Source: Streptomyces sp. NBC_01498 (GTDB taxonomy: Bacteria > Actinomycetota > Actinomycetes > Streptomycetales > Streptomycetaceae). Taken from it: 64,000 nucleotides of DNA. Positions within the stretch are counted from its first letter, which is position 1, and the number at the start of each line of letters is the position of its first letter. Positions 25,127 to 33,687 of the stretch are shown one piece after another. Under the pieces are notes generated by a model. That model saw only the letters and a list, made by a program, of their open reading frames with translations. It had not been told where the DNA came from and ran no database searches. The stretch is from NCBI RefSeq assembly GCF_036327775.1, contig NZ_CP109598.1, forward strand, positions 806,001-870,000, given 5' to 3'. Made by a program: the position numbers and the translations under genes.

Positions 25127-28100
25127 TCAGTCGCCCACGTGGGCGTCGATCTGCGCGGAGCTCGCCATCGCGCCCGCCCAGAGGCGGACTTCGGAGATCC
25201 GCGCGGGCACGTGATGCTTCCACGCACCCGAAGTGAGGCCCGCTCCGACCGCGAACTCACCGCTGCCGATCGGCGCGGTGTACGCCGTGTCGTCACCGTT
25301 CTGATTGCGCCCCAGATACAGGCTGATCGTGTTGGCCACGACGTCGTACGTACCCGTCAGCCGCACCTCGCTGTCGAGCACCGCAAGCTCGTCGGAGACA
25401 ACGGAGTCGAAAGAGCCGTCGTTGTTCAGCCGGCCGAAATGCCACTTGCCGACAGGTACGACCGTCTCCAGCCCGGTCTCCATGTCCAGCACGACATCCT
25501 TGCCGGACAGTTGATACCAAAGACCCCAGGCGGACCCGTCAGCCGTGCGCTGTCCCAGGACCTGCCCGGTGTATCCGATGTCCTTGGTCATGAGCGCCGT
25601 CCGGTCGAGCTGAACAACCGTCGACGCCGTGAACGAGCCGTGGTCGTACGCGAGCGGAGCGGCCGAGCCGGCCATGTCGTCCACCCCGTCCAGCACGATC
25701 GCGCCCTCGGTGACGGCCGCCCCGCCCTGGAGGGTGAGGGCCCTGCCATAACCGGAAACGTCGGGAACGGTGCTGCCGCTGCCCAGTTCGGCCTTCCAGT
25801 CGGCGACCAGCTCGACACCGGCGAAACTCTCCGAGGTCAGCAGCCGTGCCTCGTCCGCGATCTCCGCCGGGGACAGCTCGCGCTGCCAGACCGCGATCTC
25901 GTCCAGCGAACCCGGGAAGTGGTTCGAGTAGGTCAGGGAACTCGACTGCGTACGACCGATCTGAAGGGGGAAGGTCGACTGCCACGTCGTCTCCGCCGCG
26001 ATGGGAACGCCTTGGCGCTTTCCGTTGACGTAGAAGCTCATCTCCTTCTTCACCGGATCGAACGTTCCGGCCAGATGCGTCCACACCCCGGTCTGCGCGA
26101 GCTCGTTGGAGTAACGGCCCGTGTAGGACTGTTTGTCACTCCTGAGGATGCCGAAGAACCACTTCTTCTGGGTATCCGAGTACCAGAAGCCGAACGGGAC
26201 TCCTTCCGCGCCCCCTTGGGAAAGGATCGCCGCGCGGGTGTCGGTGCTGTCGAGCCGTGCCCAGGAAGAGACCGTGTAGGCGGACCGGGTTTCCAGCACC
26301 TGGCCGCCGGTCGCCGCGTATCCGCCGCTCCCGTCCAGGGACAGACCCCTGTCGGTCACCGGCGTCTCAAGCGGGACCCCGTCGGCGTCGTGCGTCAGTA
26401 CGCCACGGCGCCCCCGGTCATCACGGGCGGCTGTCCCCCCGAGCGTGGCGTCGTGCCGGGCGGTGCCGGTGTTGGCGGAGTCGACGGCCACTCCGGTGGC
26501 CTCGTCGAATCGCCAACGCGCTGTGGGTCCTTCACCCGCGGCGACGAGGAAGTCCACCACGTTCTGCGCGCCCCAGCGCCCCACGGAGTCCTGCACCCGC
26601 GCGTACACCCGGTGTGTTCCCGACCGGGCCGGGTTGACGAGCGCGGTCGCACCGCCGCCGGCAGGTCGTTTCACCGCGGTCTTCCAGGAGTCCGCCGACG
26701 ACAGTTTGTACTGGTACGCCGTGCTGTTCGTGTCACCGGCGGCCGGGGTGAACGTGAAGGTCGCCGCCGTTCCGGGGCCGCCGCCCGCGACGCACGCGTT
26801 CGGCTGACAGAGCGAGTACGGACCGCCGACCGCGATCGTGGGGGCCTTGGGCGCCGTGGTGTCGATCCCGAAATAGCATGCCTTGGTGTAGCCCGTGTTG
26901 AGCCGGTCCGAGCCGCTTTCGTAGTACGAGAGGGTCAGGGCGAGAAGCCGGTAACGCTTTCCCTCCACCAGGGTCGGCAGGCTCTTCGACTGCTTGACCG
27001 CGTTTCCGGCATAGCCCGAGGTGGGGCTGTCGACATCGGTGTGCGCGGTTACCCACGTGGTGCCGTCCAGGCGCTCGGTCCGCCACCGGACTCGCAGGCT
27101 CGCGCCGGACTCGCCGCCTGCCGCTGTCTTCGGCTTCGCGGTCACGAGCGGTGTCGGGTCACTGATCACGTCCGGATCGGCCGAATTCGTCGAACACACG
27201 ACGCCCGATCCCGATGTCAGGCCGACTTCGACGGGCAGTGCCGGCTTCGCCACGTACTTGACGGCGAGGACGGCATCATTCTTGAAACGCTTCCAGGCAG
27301 CGGTGTCCGACTCGTCGTTGGCCCGGATCTCCAGGGTGAACCGGGAGAACTTCCCGGCGGCGAAGTCGCGGACCGTCGGGGTGAGGTTCTCGTTGGACTC
27401 CTCGGGATTGTCGTTGAATTCGATGGGAGCGTCGGGCGAATCCGGATCACACAGTGAGCCCCGGCCCGCCGACACATGCCGGTCGCCCATCCAGTCCAGT
27501 TCCTTCGGGCGCGAGGACCATGTGGTGGACGACGAGATGTTGTTCGTGCGAACGAGATCCACCCAGCGCGGCTCGCACTGGAACGCCCACGGCTCGGTCA
27601 CCCGGAACGTCGCGTCGAGGACGTGCTTCCCCTTGAGGCTCGCGGGAGAGAATTCGAAGTAGAGACGCTGTACATAGCCGGGACCGCAGTAGTAACCGCT
27701 CCAGTTGCCGCACTTTCCGGCGCCCTTGCCGAGGCCGTCGTCACCGTTGGACCAGCCGTACGACTCGTAGCCGTCCGAACGCAGCAGTGTGCGCTCGGAC
27801 TCGCCCCAGGAGACGTTCGGGTCGATGAAGATCGGGAACTCCGACGCCTGGGCCCCGGCGAGCATGGCTGCGTCCGGAACCACCGACAGAGCGTCGTCGG
27901 AGACCTCCACGTCCAGCCGGGCAACGTTGTCCCCCTGGCCGGGCTCAAGTCCCGTACCCGAAGGACTGGCTTCCGATGTGTCCCGGGGGCCCGAGGCCAC
28001 CGGTCCCGTCGTGGGCGGCGACATGAACGCGGGTGGAGCCGGCGCGGCCTTCGGGCGGGCGGCGTCGGCCTTTCCCGCGGAGTCCCACATCTGGGCGGGC

Positions 28101-28834
28101 GGTGCGCGGAAGACGGTCCGGCCGTCCGAGTCCGTCGCGGTGAGGCTGCCCGCGGTGGCCTCACGGACTGTCAGTCCCTTGGTCGTGAGTCCGAAGGTCA
28201 ACTCCCTGAGCTTCGGGTTCTCGGCGGCTTCGGGGGTCTTGACCACGAGAACGTGGCGAAAGCTTTCTGCTGTGACATTGACCTGGAGGTCGACTCCCGG
28301 CAGCACCTCGGCGTAGAGCGCGGAGGCTCCGTTCAGTTCCGGCTCCGGCAGGTGGCCCGGCCAGCGCAGCGCCAGTGCCCTCCCTCGGTCGGTCACCGAC
28401 GCGAGCGGTTCGGCGGCGCCGCCCCCGGAGAGAGTCATGTCGGCGGTCGCGGCCTTCGCCCCTACGGTGCCGTCGCCACGCTTCTCCAGCGTGGCATCGG
28501 GCGGCTCCCAGCCACCGTCCTTCGCCACGCGAACCGGGACATTCGACTCCTCAAGTGTGAACGACATGCCGTCAGGATTCGCGAACACCGTTGACCGTTC
28601 GGAACGCTTCTCGACGACCTCCACCGGCTCACCGGTGCGCTTGGCAGCAGCCAGAGCGCTCTCCTCCGCGCCGGCGCCGTCCTCGACGTCGGCCACTGCC
28701 GCCGGCGCCGCCGGTGCGGCGGGCGACGCCAAGGCACCGGGTGCCGCACCCATGACAATCGCGATACTCAAGGCCCCTGCAAGGAGCCCTCTGCCCCTGC
28801 GCTTCCGCGCGAACCTCCGCATAGCCCACCCCAT
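25127..28834 (-). CDS. Secreted LamG- and DNRLRE-domain protein
   Basis: 1235 aa from ATG 28834; an ATG at 28822 is an equally good start. Signal peptide (LLAGALSIAIVMGAAPGALA). Domains in order: an N-terminal region with repeated Ala/Glu sequence, a DNRLRE-type beta domain (GYVQRLYFEFSPASLKGKHV) near residues 370-540, Ig/FN3-like segments, then two LamG/concanavalin-like domains at about 850-1010 and 1050-1230. Such proteins often precede RHS/YD proteins in Streptomyces. It may bind glycans at a target surface or present the RHS protein. It has no catalytic motif that I can see. Confidence 0.85.
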   Translation of the reverse strand: MGWAMRRFARKRRGRGLLAGALSIAIVMGAAPGALASPAAPAAPAAVADVEDGAGAEESALAAAKRTGEPVEVVEKRSERSTVFANPDGMSFTLEESNVPVRVAKDGGWEPPDATLEKRGDGTVGAKAATADMTLSGGGAAEPLASVTDRGRALALRWPGHLPEPELNGASALYAEVLPGVDLQVNVTAESFRHVLVVKTPEAAENPKLRELTFGLTTKGLTVREATAGSLTATDSDGRTVFRAPPAQMWDSAGKADAARPKAAPAPPAFMSPPTTGPVASGPRDTSEASPSGTGLEPGQGDNVARLDVEVSDDALSVVPDAAMLAGAQASEFPIFIDPNVSWGESERTLLRSDGYESYGWSNGDDGLGKGAGKCGNWSGYYCGPGYVQRLYFEFSPASLKGKHVLDATFRVTEPWAFQCEPRWVDLVRTNNISSSTTWSSRPKELDWMGDRHVSAGRGSLCDPDSPDAPIEFNDNPEESNENLTPTVRDFAAGKFSRFTLEIRANDESDTAAWKRFKNDAVLAVKYVAKPALPVEVGLTSGSGVVCSTNSADPDVISDPTPLVTAKPKTAAGGESGASLRVRWRTERLDGTTWVTAHTDVDSPTSGYAGNAVKQSKSLPTLVEGKRYRLLALTLSYYESGSDRLNTGYTKACYFGIDTTAPKAPTIAVGGPYSLCQPNACVAGGGPGTAATFTFTPAAGDTNSTAYQYKLSSADSWKTAVKRPAGGGATALVNPARSGTHRVYARVQDSVGRWGAQNVVDFLVAAGEGPTARWRFDEATGVAVDSANTGTARHDATLGGTAARDDRGRRGVLTHDADGVPLETPVTDRGLSLDGSGGYAATGGQVLETRSAYTVSSWARLDSTDTRAAILSQGGAEGVPFGFWYSDTQKKWFFGILRSDKQSYTGRYSNELAQTGVWTHLAGTFDPVKKEMSFYVNGKRQGVPIAAETTWQSTFPLQIGRTQSSSLTYSNHFPGSLDEIAVWQRELSPAEIADEARLLTSESFAGVELVADWKAELGSGSTVPDVSGYGRALTLQGGAAVTEGAIVLDGVDDMAGSAAPLAYDHGSFTASTVVQLDRTALMTKDIGYTGQVLGQRTADGSAWGLWYQLSGKDVVLDMETGLETVVPVGKWHFGRLNNDGSFDSVVSDELAVLDSEVRLTGTYDVVANTISLYLGRNQNGDDTAYTAPIGSGEFAVGAGLTSGAWKHHVPARISEVRLWAGAMASSAQIDAHVGD

Positions 28835-28849
28835 CCGCGCACGAACATG

Positions 28850-28931
28850 AAGATCCCTTGAAGGGACTGTGCGTGCACGCTATATAACTGTGGTGTGAAT
28901 ATCCATGTAAATAAATCGGCCATCGATGGCC
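28850..28931 (-). promoter_or_regulatory. AT-rich promoter region of the LamG-RHS locus
   Basis: An unusually AT-rich patch. On the minus strand TTTACA is followed 18-19 bp later by TTATATA, a plausible promoter. Flanking it are two perfect palindromes: CCCTTGAAGGG near 28857 (leader) and GGCCATCGATGGCC at 28918-28931 (upstream). Either could be an operator. Confidence 0.5.
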
Positions 28932-29017
28932 ATAAGTAGTCGCAAGCACGTGTGTGTTGTCGTACCTCAAGGTGGCGGCGGGGAGCGGTCCGCGCCCCTT
29001 CCGTCGCGCCCTCCCGC

Positions 29018-29044
29018 CGCGCCCTCCCACTCCGGGAGGGCGCG
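29018..29044. repeat. Hairpin upstream of tex
   Basis: CGCGCCCTCCC pairs perfectly with GGGAGGGCGCG across a 5-nt loop, and GGGAGGGCGCG is repeated at 29054-29064. It lies about 95-120 nt before the Tex start, in the leader or promoter region. Confidence 0.5.
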
Positions 29045-29137
29045 CGGCTGTCCGGGAGGGCGCGCGACACGGGCCCCGGCCACCCGGCACAATGCAGGCA
29101 CACGCACAGCCAGCACGAGAGCCGGGTCGGGGAGAAC

Positions 29138-31561
29138 GTGACGACGTCCATCGAAGGCAGGATCGCCGGGGAACTCGGCGTACGCGAGCGGCAGGTGAGG
29201 GCGGCCGTCGAGCTGCTGGACGGCGGGTCGACCGTGCCGTTCATCGCCCGCTACCGCAAGGAAGCGACCGAGATGCTCGACGACGCGCAGCTGCGCACGC
29301 TCGAGGAGCGGTTGCGCTATCTGCGTGAGCTGGAGGAGCGCCGTACGGCGATCCTGGAGTCCGTACGCGAGCAGGGCAAGCTGGACGAGGCGCTGGAGGC
29401 GCGGATCCGGACAGCCGACACCAAGTCGCGGCTGGAGGACATCTATCTGCCGTTCAAGCCCAAGCGGCGCACGAAGGCACAGATCGCCCGTGAGGCGGGG
29501 CTCGAACCTCTCGCCGAGCGCCTGCTGGCCGACCCGTCGGTGGATCCCCTGACGGCCGCGGCGGCGTTCGCCGACGCCGAGAAGGGTGTCGCGGACGCCG
29601 CAGCCGCGCTGGAGGGCGCCCGCGCCGTCCTGACCGAGCGCTTCTCGGAGGACGCCGACCTCATCGGTGAGCTGCGTGAGCGCATGTGGACGCGCGGCCG
29701 GCTCACGGCGAAGGTCCGCGACGGCAAGGGCAGCGCCACCGAGGGCCCGGCTGCGAAGTTCGCGGACTACTTCGACTTCGCCGAAGCCTTCACCGCGCTC
29801 CCCTCGCACCGTGTGCTGGCGCTGCTGCGCGGCGAGAAGGAGGACGTGCTGGACCTCAGCCTGGAGCCGGAGTCGGACGACACCGAGCAGCCGGGCCCCA
29901 GCGCGTACGAGTCCCTGGTGGCCCGCCGTTTCGGTGTCGCCGACCGGGGCCGGCCCGGCGACAAGTGGCTCGCGGACACGGTCCGCTGGGCCTGGCGCAC
30001 CCGGATCCTGGTCCATCTCGGGATCGATCTGCGGCTGCGGCTGCGGACGGCGGCCGAGGACGAGGCGGTCCGGGTCTTCGCGGCGAACCTGCGGGATCTG
30101 CTGCTGGCCGCGCCGGCCGGGACCCGCGCGACCCTCGGGCTCGACCCGGGTTTCCGTACGGGCGTGAAGGTCGCCGTCGTGGACGCGACCGGCAAGGTCG
30201 TGGGGACGGACACGATCCATCCCCATGTTCCGGCGAACCGGTGGGACGAGTCGCTGGCGCGGCTCGCGCGGCTCTGCGCGGAGCACTCCGTGGATCTGAT
30301 CGCCGTCGGCAACGGCACGGCGTCCCGTGAGACGGACAAGCTGGCGGGTGAACTGATCACCAGGCACCCGGAGTTGAAGCTCACCAAGGTGATGGTCTCG
30401 GAGGCCGGCGCCTCGGTGTACTCCGCCTCGGCGTTCGCCTCCCAGGAGTTGCCCGACCTGGACGTGTCGATCCGGGGCGCCGTCTCGATCGCCCGGCGCC
30501 TCCAGGACCCGCTCGCCGAACTGGTGAAGATCGACCCGAAGTCCATCGGGGTCGGCCAGTACCAGCACGACCTGTCCGAGGTGAAGCTCTCCCGGTCGCT
30601 CGACGCGGTCGTGGAGGACTGTGTGAACGGCGTCGGTGTCGACGTCAACACGGCGTCCGCGCCGCTGCTTTCGCGGGTGTCGGGCATCGGTGCGGGCCTC
30701 GCGGAGAACATCGTCGCGCACCGCGACTCGAACGGTCCGTTCCGCTCACGGCGGGCGCTGAAGGATGTGGCCCGGCTGGGGCCGAAGGCGTACGAGCAGT
30801 GCGCGGGCTTCCTGCGCATCCGGGACGGGGACGATCCGCTGGACGCGTCGTCGGTGCACCCGGAGGCGTATCCGGTGGTCCGGTCGATGGTGAAGGCGAC
30901 GGGCGGCGAGGTGGCGGCGCTGATCGGCGACTCGACGGCGCTGCGGTCGCTGCGGCCCGCCGACTTCGTCAGCGACACCTTCGGGCTGCCGACGGTCACG
31001 GACATCCTGCGCGAGCTGGAGAAGCCGGGGCGGGACCCGCGGCCGGCGTTCAAGACGGCGACGTTCAAGGACGGCGTCGAGAAGATCGGCGACCTGACCG
31101 CCGGGATGATCCTGGAGGGTGTGGTGACGAACGTCGCGGCCTTCGGGGCGTTCGTGGACGTCGGGGTGCACCAGGACGGGCTGGTGCATGTGTCGGCGAT
31201 GTCGCGGACGTTCGTCAAGGACCCGCGTGACGTGGTCAAGCCGGGTGACGTGGTGCGGGTGAAGGTGCGGGAGGTCGACATCCCGCGCAAGCGGATCTCG
31301 CTCACGCTGCGGCTGGACGACGAGGCGGAGGCGGGCGGCGGCGCGGACTCCGGCGGCGACGACCGGGCACCGCAGCAGCGGCGCGGCGGAGGCCGTGGCG
31401 GTGGCGGTGGCGGCAAGCAGCGCGGTTCGGGCGGTTCCGGTGGGTCGGGCGGCGGCGATCGCGGCGGCGCGCGGGGACAGGCCCCGGCGAGGTCGGCGAA
31501 GCCGGCCCCCGCGAACAGCGCGATGGCCGACGCGCTCCGGCGGGCGGGGCTCGGAGGCTGA
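29138..31561 (+). CDS. tex: Tex-family RNA-binding transcription accessory protein
   Basis: 807 aa from GTG 29138 (GGGGAG upstream). Order: Tex N-terminal helical domain, YqgF/RuvC-like fold (LGLDPGFRTGVKVAVVD near residue 335), helix-hairpin-helix region (VNTASAPLLSRVSGIGAGLAENIV near 505), and S1 RNA-binding domain (GMILEGVVTNVAAFGAFVDVGVHQDGLVHVS near 655). After the S1 domain comes an extra ~80-residue Gly/Arg-rich tail with RGG repeats, an added nonspecific RNA-binding element. Tex factors act in transcription elongation and RNA quality control. Confidence 0.93.
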   Translation: MTTSIEGRIAGELGVRERQVRAAVELLDGGSTVPFIARYRKEATEMLDDAQLRTLEERLRYLRELEERRTAILESVREQGKLDEALEARIRTADTKSRLEDIYLPFKPKRRTKAQIAREAGLEPLAERLLADPSVDPLTAAAAFADAEKGVADAAAALEGARAVLTERFSEDADLIGELRERMWTRGRLTAKVRDGKGSATEGPAAKFADYFDFAEAFTALPSHRVLALLRGEKEDVLDLSLEPESDDTEQPGPSAYESLVARRFGVADRGRPGDKWLADTVRWAWRTRILVHLGIDLRLRLRTAAEDEAVRVFAANLRDLLLAAPAGTRATLGLDPGFRTGVKVAVVDATGKVVGTDTIHPHVPANRWDESLARLARLCAEHSVDLIAVGNGTASRETDKLAGELITRHPELKLTKVMVSEAGASVYSASAFASQELPDLDVSIRGAVSIARRLQDPLAELVKIDPKSIGVGQYQHDLSEVKLSRSLDAVVEDCVNGVGVDVNTASAPLLSRVSGIGAGLAENIVAHRDSNGPFRSRRALKDVARLGPKAYEQCAGFLRIRDGDDPLDASSVHPEAYPVVRSMVKATGGEVAALIGDSTALRSLRPADFVSDTFGLPTVTDILRELEKPGRDPRPAFKTATFKDGVEKIGDLTAGMILEGVVTNVAAFGAFVDVGVHQDGLVHVSAMSRTFVKDPRDVVKPGDVVRVKVREVDIPRKRISLTLRLDDEAEAGGGADSGGDDRAPQQRRGGGRGGGGGGKQRGSGGSGGSGGGDRGGARGQAPARSAKPAPANSAMADALRRAGLGG

Positions 31562-31567
31562 GTACGG

Positions 31568-31596
31568 GGCGCGGCTCCTGTTCCGGGGGCCGCGCC
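31568..31596. terminator. Terminator hairpin after tex
   Basis: GGCGCGGC pairs with GCCGCGCC over a 13-nt GC-rich loop, 7 nt after the tex stop. The rest of the space to 31848, between convergent genes, shows no gene. Confidence 0.55.
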
Positions 31597-31848
31597 GGGC
31601 TGTGTCCGGGCGCTTCATCCGGCGAGGCGCCTGACCCGGGCTCCGGGCACGGCGCCCGCGCGGCCGGTGGCGGCCCCGGCCGGGTACGCCCCGGGCGGGC
31701 CGGGGCTCCCGCCGTACGGCGTACCGACCTGCCGGGGAGTGACCGGCGAGAAGCCCGGGACCATCGGGGAGCGCCTCTCCGCGCGGGAGCGGGCCGTCCG
31801 GGAAGGCCCCGCGGGAGCGTCCGTACCCGCGCCTGGCCCGTCAGGCCG

Positions 31849-33498
31849 TCACAGCGTGACCTCGGTGACCTTGCCCCCCGCGACCTCGATACGCCGTCCC
31901 GTGCGGACCGACCGGAGCATCCGGCGGTCGTGCGTGACCAGCAGCAGTGTTCCCTCGTACGAGTCGAGCGCCGACTCCAGTTGCTCGATGGCCACCAGGT
32001 CGAGGTGGTTCGTCGGCTCGTCCAGGACCAGCAGATTCACCCCCCTGCCCTGGAGCAGCGCCAGGGCGGCGCGGGTGCGCTCGCCCGGGGAGAGCGTCGT
32101 CGCCGGGCGCAGCACGTGCGCCGCCTTGAGACCGAACTTGGCGAGCAGGGTGCGGACTTCGGCCGGTTCGGTGTCGGGCACGGCGGCGCAGAACGCGTCG
32201 AGCAGGGTCTCCGTCCCGTGGAACAGCGCGCGGGCCTGGTCGACCTCGCCGACGACCACGCCCGAGCCGAGCGAGGCGGCTCCCGTGTCGGGTGACAGCC
32301 GTCCCAGGAGGAGGGCCAGGAGGGTGGACTTGCCCGCGCCGTTCGCCCCGGTGATGGCGACCCGGTCGGCCCAGTCGATCTGGAGCGAGGCGGGCCCGAA
32401 GTGGAAGTCGCCGCGCCGCACTTCGGCGCCGTTCAGCGTGGCGACGACCGAGCCGGAGCGCGGGGCGGACGCGATCTCCATCCGCAGTTCCCACTCCTTG
32501 CGGGGTTCGTCGACGGCGTCGGCGTCCAGGCGCTCGATCAGGCGCTGGGTCTGGCGGGCCTTCGCCGCCTGCTTCTCGGTTGACTCGGAGCGGAACTTGC
32601 GGCCGATCTTGTCGTTGTCGGTGGCCTTGCGGCGGGCGTTCTTGACGCCCTTCTCCATCCAGGAGCGCTGCGTCTGGGCGCGTCCCTGGAGGGCGGAGCG
32701 CTTGTCGGCGTACTCCTCGTACTCCTCGCGGGCGTGCTCCCGGGCCCGTTCGCGCTCCTCCAGATAGGCGGTGTAGCCGCCGCCGAAGAGGTTGACCCGC
32801 TGCTGCGCCAGGTCGAGTTCGAGGACCTTGGTGACCGTGCGGGTGAGGAACTCGCGGTCGTGGCTGACGAGGACGGTGCCGGTGCGGAGGCCGGTGACGA
32901 AGGATTCGAGGCGTTCGAGTCCTTCGAGGTCGAGGTCGTTGGTCGGCTCGTCCAGCAGGAAGACGTCGTAGCGGGAGAGCAGCAGGGACGCGAGGCCGGC
33001 GCGGGCCGCCTCGCCACCGGAGAGCGCGGTCATCGGCCGGTCGAGTCCGACGGTCAGCCCGAGGGACGCGGCGACCTCCTCGGCGCGTTCGTCCAGGTCG
33101 GCGCCGCCGAGCGCGAGCCAGCGCTCCAGCCCGGCGGCGTACGCGTCGTCGGCGCCGGGGGCGCTGTCGACCAGCGCCTGGGTGGCGGCGTCGAGGGCGG
33201 TCTGGGCGTCGGCGACTCCGGTGCGCCGGGCGAGGAAGTCCCGTACGGACTCGCCCGCCCGGCGCTCGGGCTCCTGCGGGAGATGGCCCACGGTCGCGGT
33301 GGGCGGGGACAGGCTCAGCGCGCCGTCCTCGGGCGTGTCGAGCCCGGCCAGCAGGCGCAGCAGGGTCGACTTCCCGGCTCCGTTGACTCCGACGAGCCCG
33401 ATCACGTCGCCGGGCGCGACGACGAGGTCGAGCCCGGCGAAGAGCGAGCGGTCGCCGTGGCCGGCGGCGAGATTCTTGGCGACGAGAGTGGCAGTCAT
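31849..33498 (-). CDS. ABC-F family ATPase
   Basis: 549 aa, soluble, with two ABC domains. First: GVNGAGKST, LSGGEAARAGLASLLL, LLDEPTNDLDL. Second: GANGAGKST, LSPGERTRAALALLQ, LVLDEPTNHLDL. They are joined by a long charged linker (AREHAREEYEEYADKRS ... KARQTQRLIERLD), the ribosome-probing P-site tether of ABC-F proteins. Members either rescue stalled ribosomes or protect them from antibiotics such as macrolides and pleuromutilins. The sequence alone does not decide which. TAGAAT 10 nt before the ATG and absence of a Shine-Dalgarno sequence suggest a very short leader. Confidence 0.92.
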   Translation of the reverse strand: MTATLVAKNLAAGHGDRSLFAGLDLVVAPGDVIGLVGVNGAGKSTLLRLLAGLDTPEDGALSLSPPTATVGHLPQEPERRAGESVRDFLARRTGVADAQTALDAATQALVDSAPGADDAYAAGLERWLALGGADLDERAEEVAASLGLTVGLDRPMTALSGGEAARAGLASLLLSRYDVFLLDEPTNDLDLEGLERLESFVTGLRTGTVLVSHDREFLTRTVTKVLELDLAQQRVNLFGGGYTAYLEERERAREHAREEYEEYADKRSALQGRAQTQRSWMEKGVKNARRKATDNDKIGRKFRSESTEKQAAKARQTQRLIERLDADAVDEPRKEWELRMEIASAPRSGSVVATLNGAEVRRGDFHFGPASLQIDWADRVAITGANGAGKSTLLALLLGRLSPDTGAASLGSGVVVGEVDQARALFHGTETLLDAFCAAVPDTEPAEVRTLLAKFGLKAAHVLRPATTLSPGERTRAALALLQGRGVNLLVLDEPTNHLDLVAIEQLESALDSYEGTLLLVTHDRRMLRSVRTGRRIEVAGGKVTEVTL

Positions 33499-33508
33499 CA
33501 GACCGCCG

Positions 33509-33558
33509 ATTCTAGGGTCTGTCCGGCTGATCCTCTCGGGCCCGAGGATCAGCCGGAC
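33509..33558. promoter_or_regulatory. ABC-F promoter element and long inverted repeat
   Basis: TAGAAT on the minus strand at 33514-33509 is a good -10. Directly upstream, GTCCGGCTGATCCTC (33521-33535) pairs perfectly with its complement (33544-33558), and a CGGGCCCG centre can extend the helix. It may be the terminator of the M14 peptidase gene or part of ABC-F control. Confidence 0.6.
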
Positions 33559-33620
33559 CGGGCCGTGCGCGGAATGGAACCGGGCCGTGCACGGAAAGGA
33601 ACCGGGCCGTGCGCGGAAAG
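33555..33620. repeat. Three 22-bp tandem repeats
   Basis: Unit GAACCGGGCCGTGCGCGGAAAG, present at 33555-33576, 33577-33598 and 33599-33620 with one to three changes per copy. It lies between the M14 peptidase 3' end and the ABC-F promoter. Confidence 0.85.
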
Positions 33621-33687
33621 GTAACGCCGTCCGCCCGCCGGGCGGTGCTCCCCGGCTCCTCGCGCGTGTGACGTGGGTCCCGTTCTG

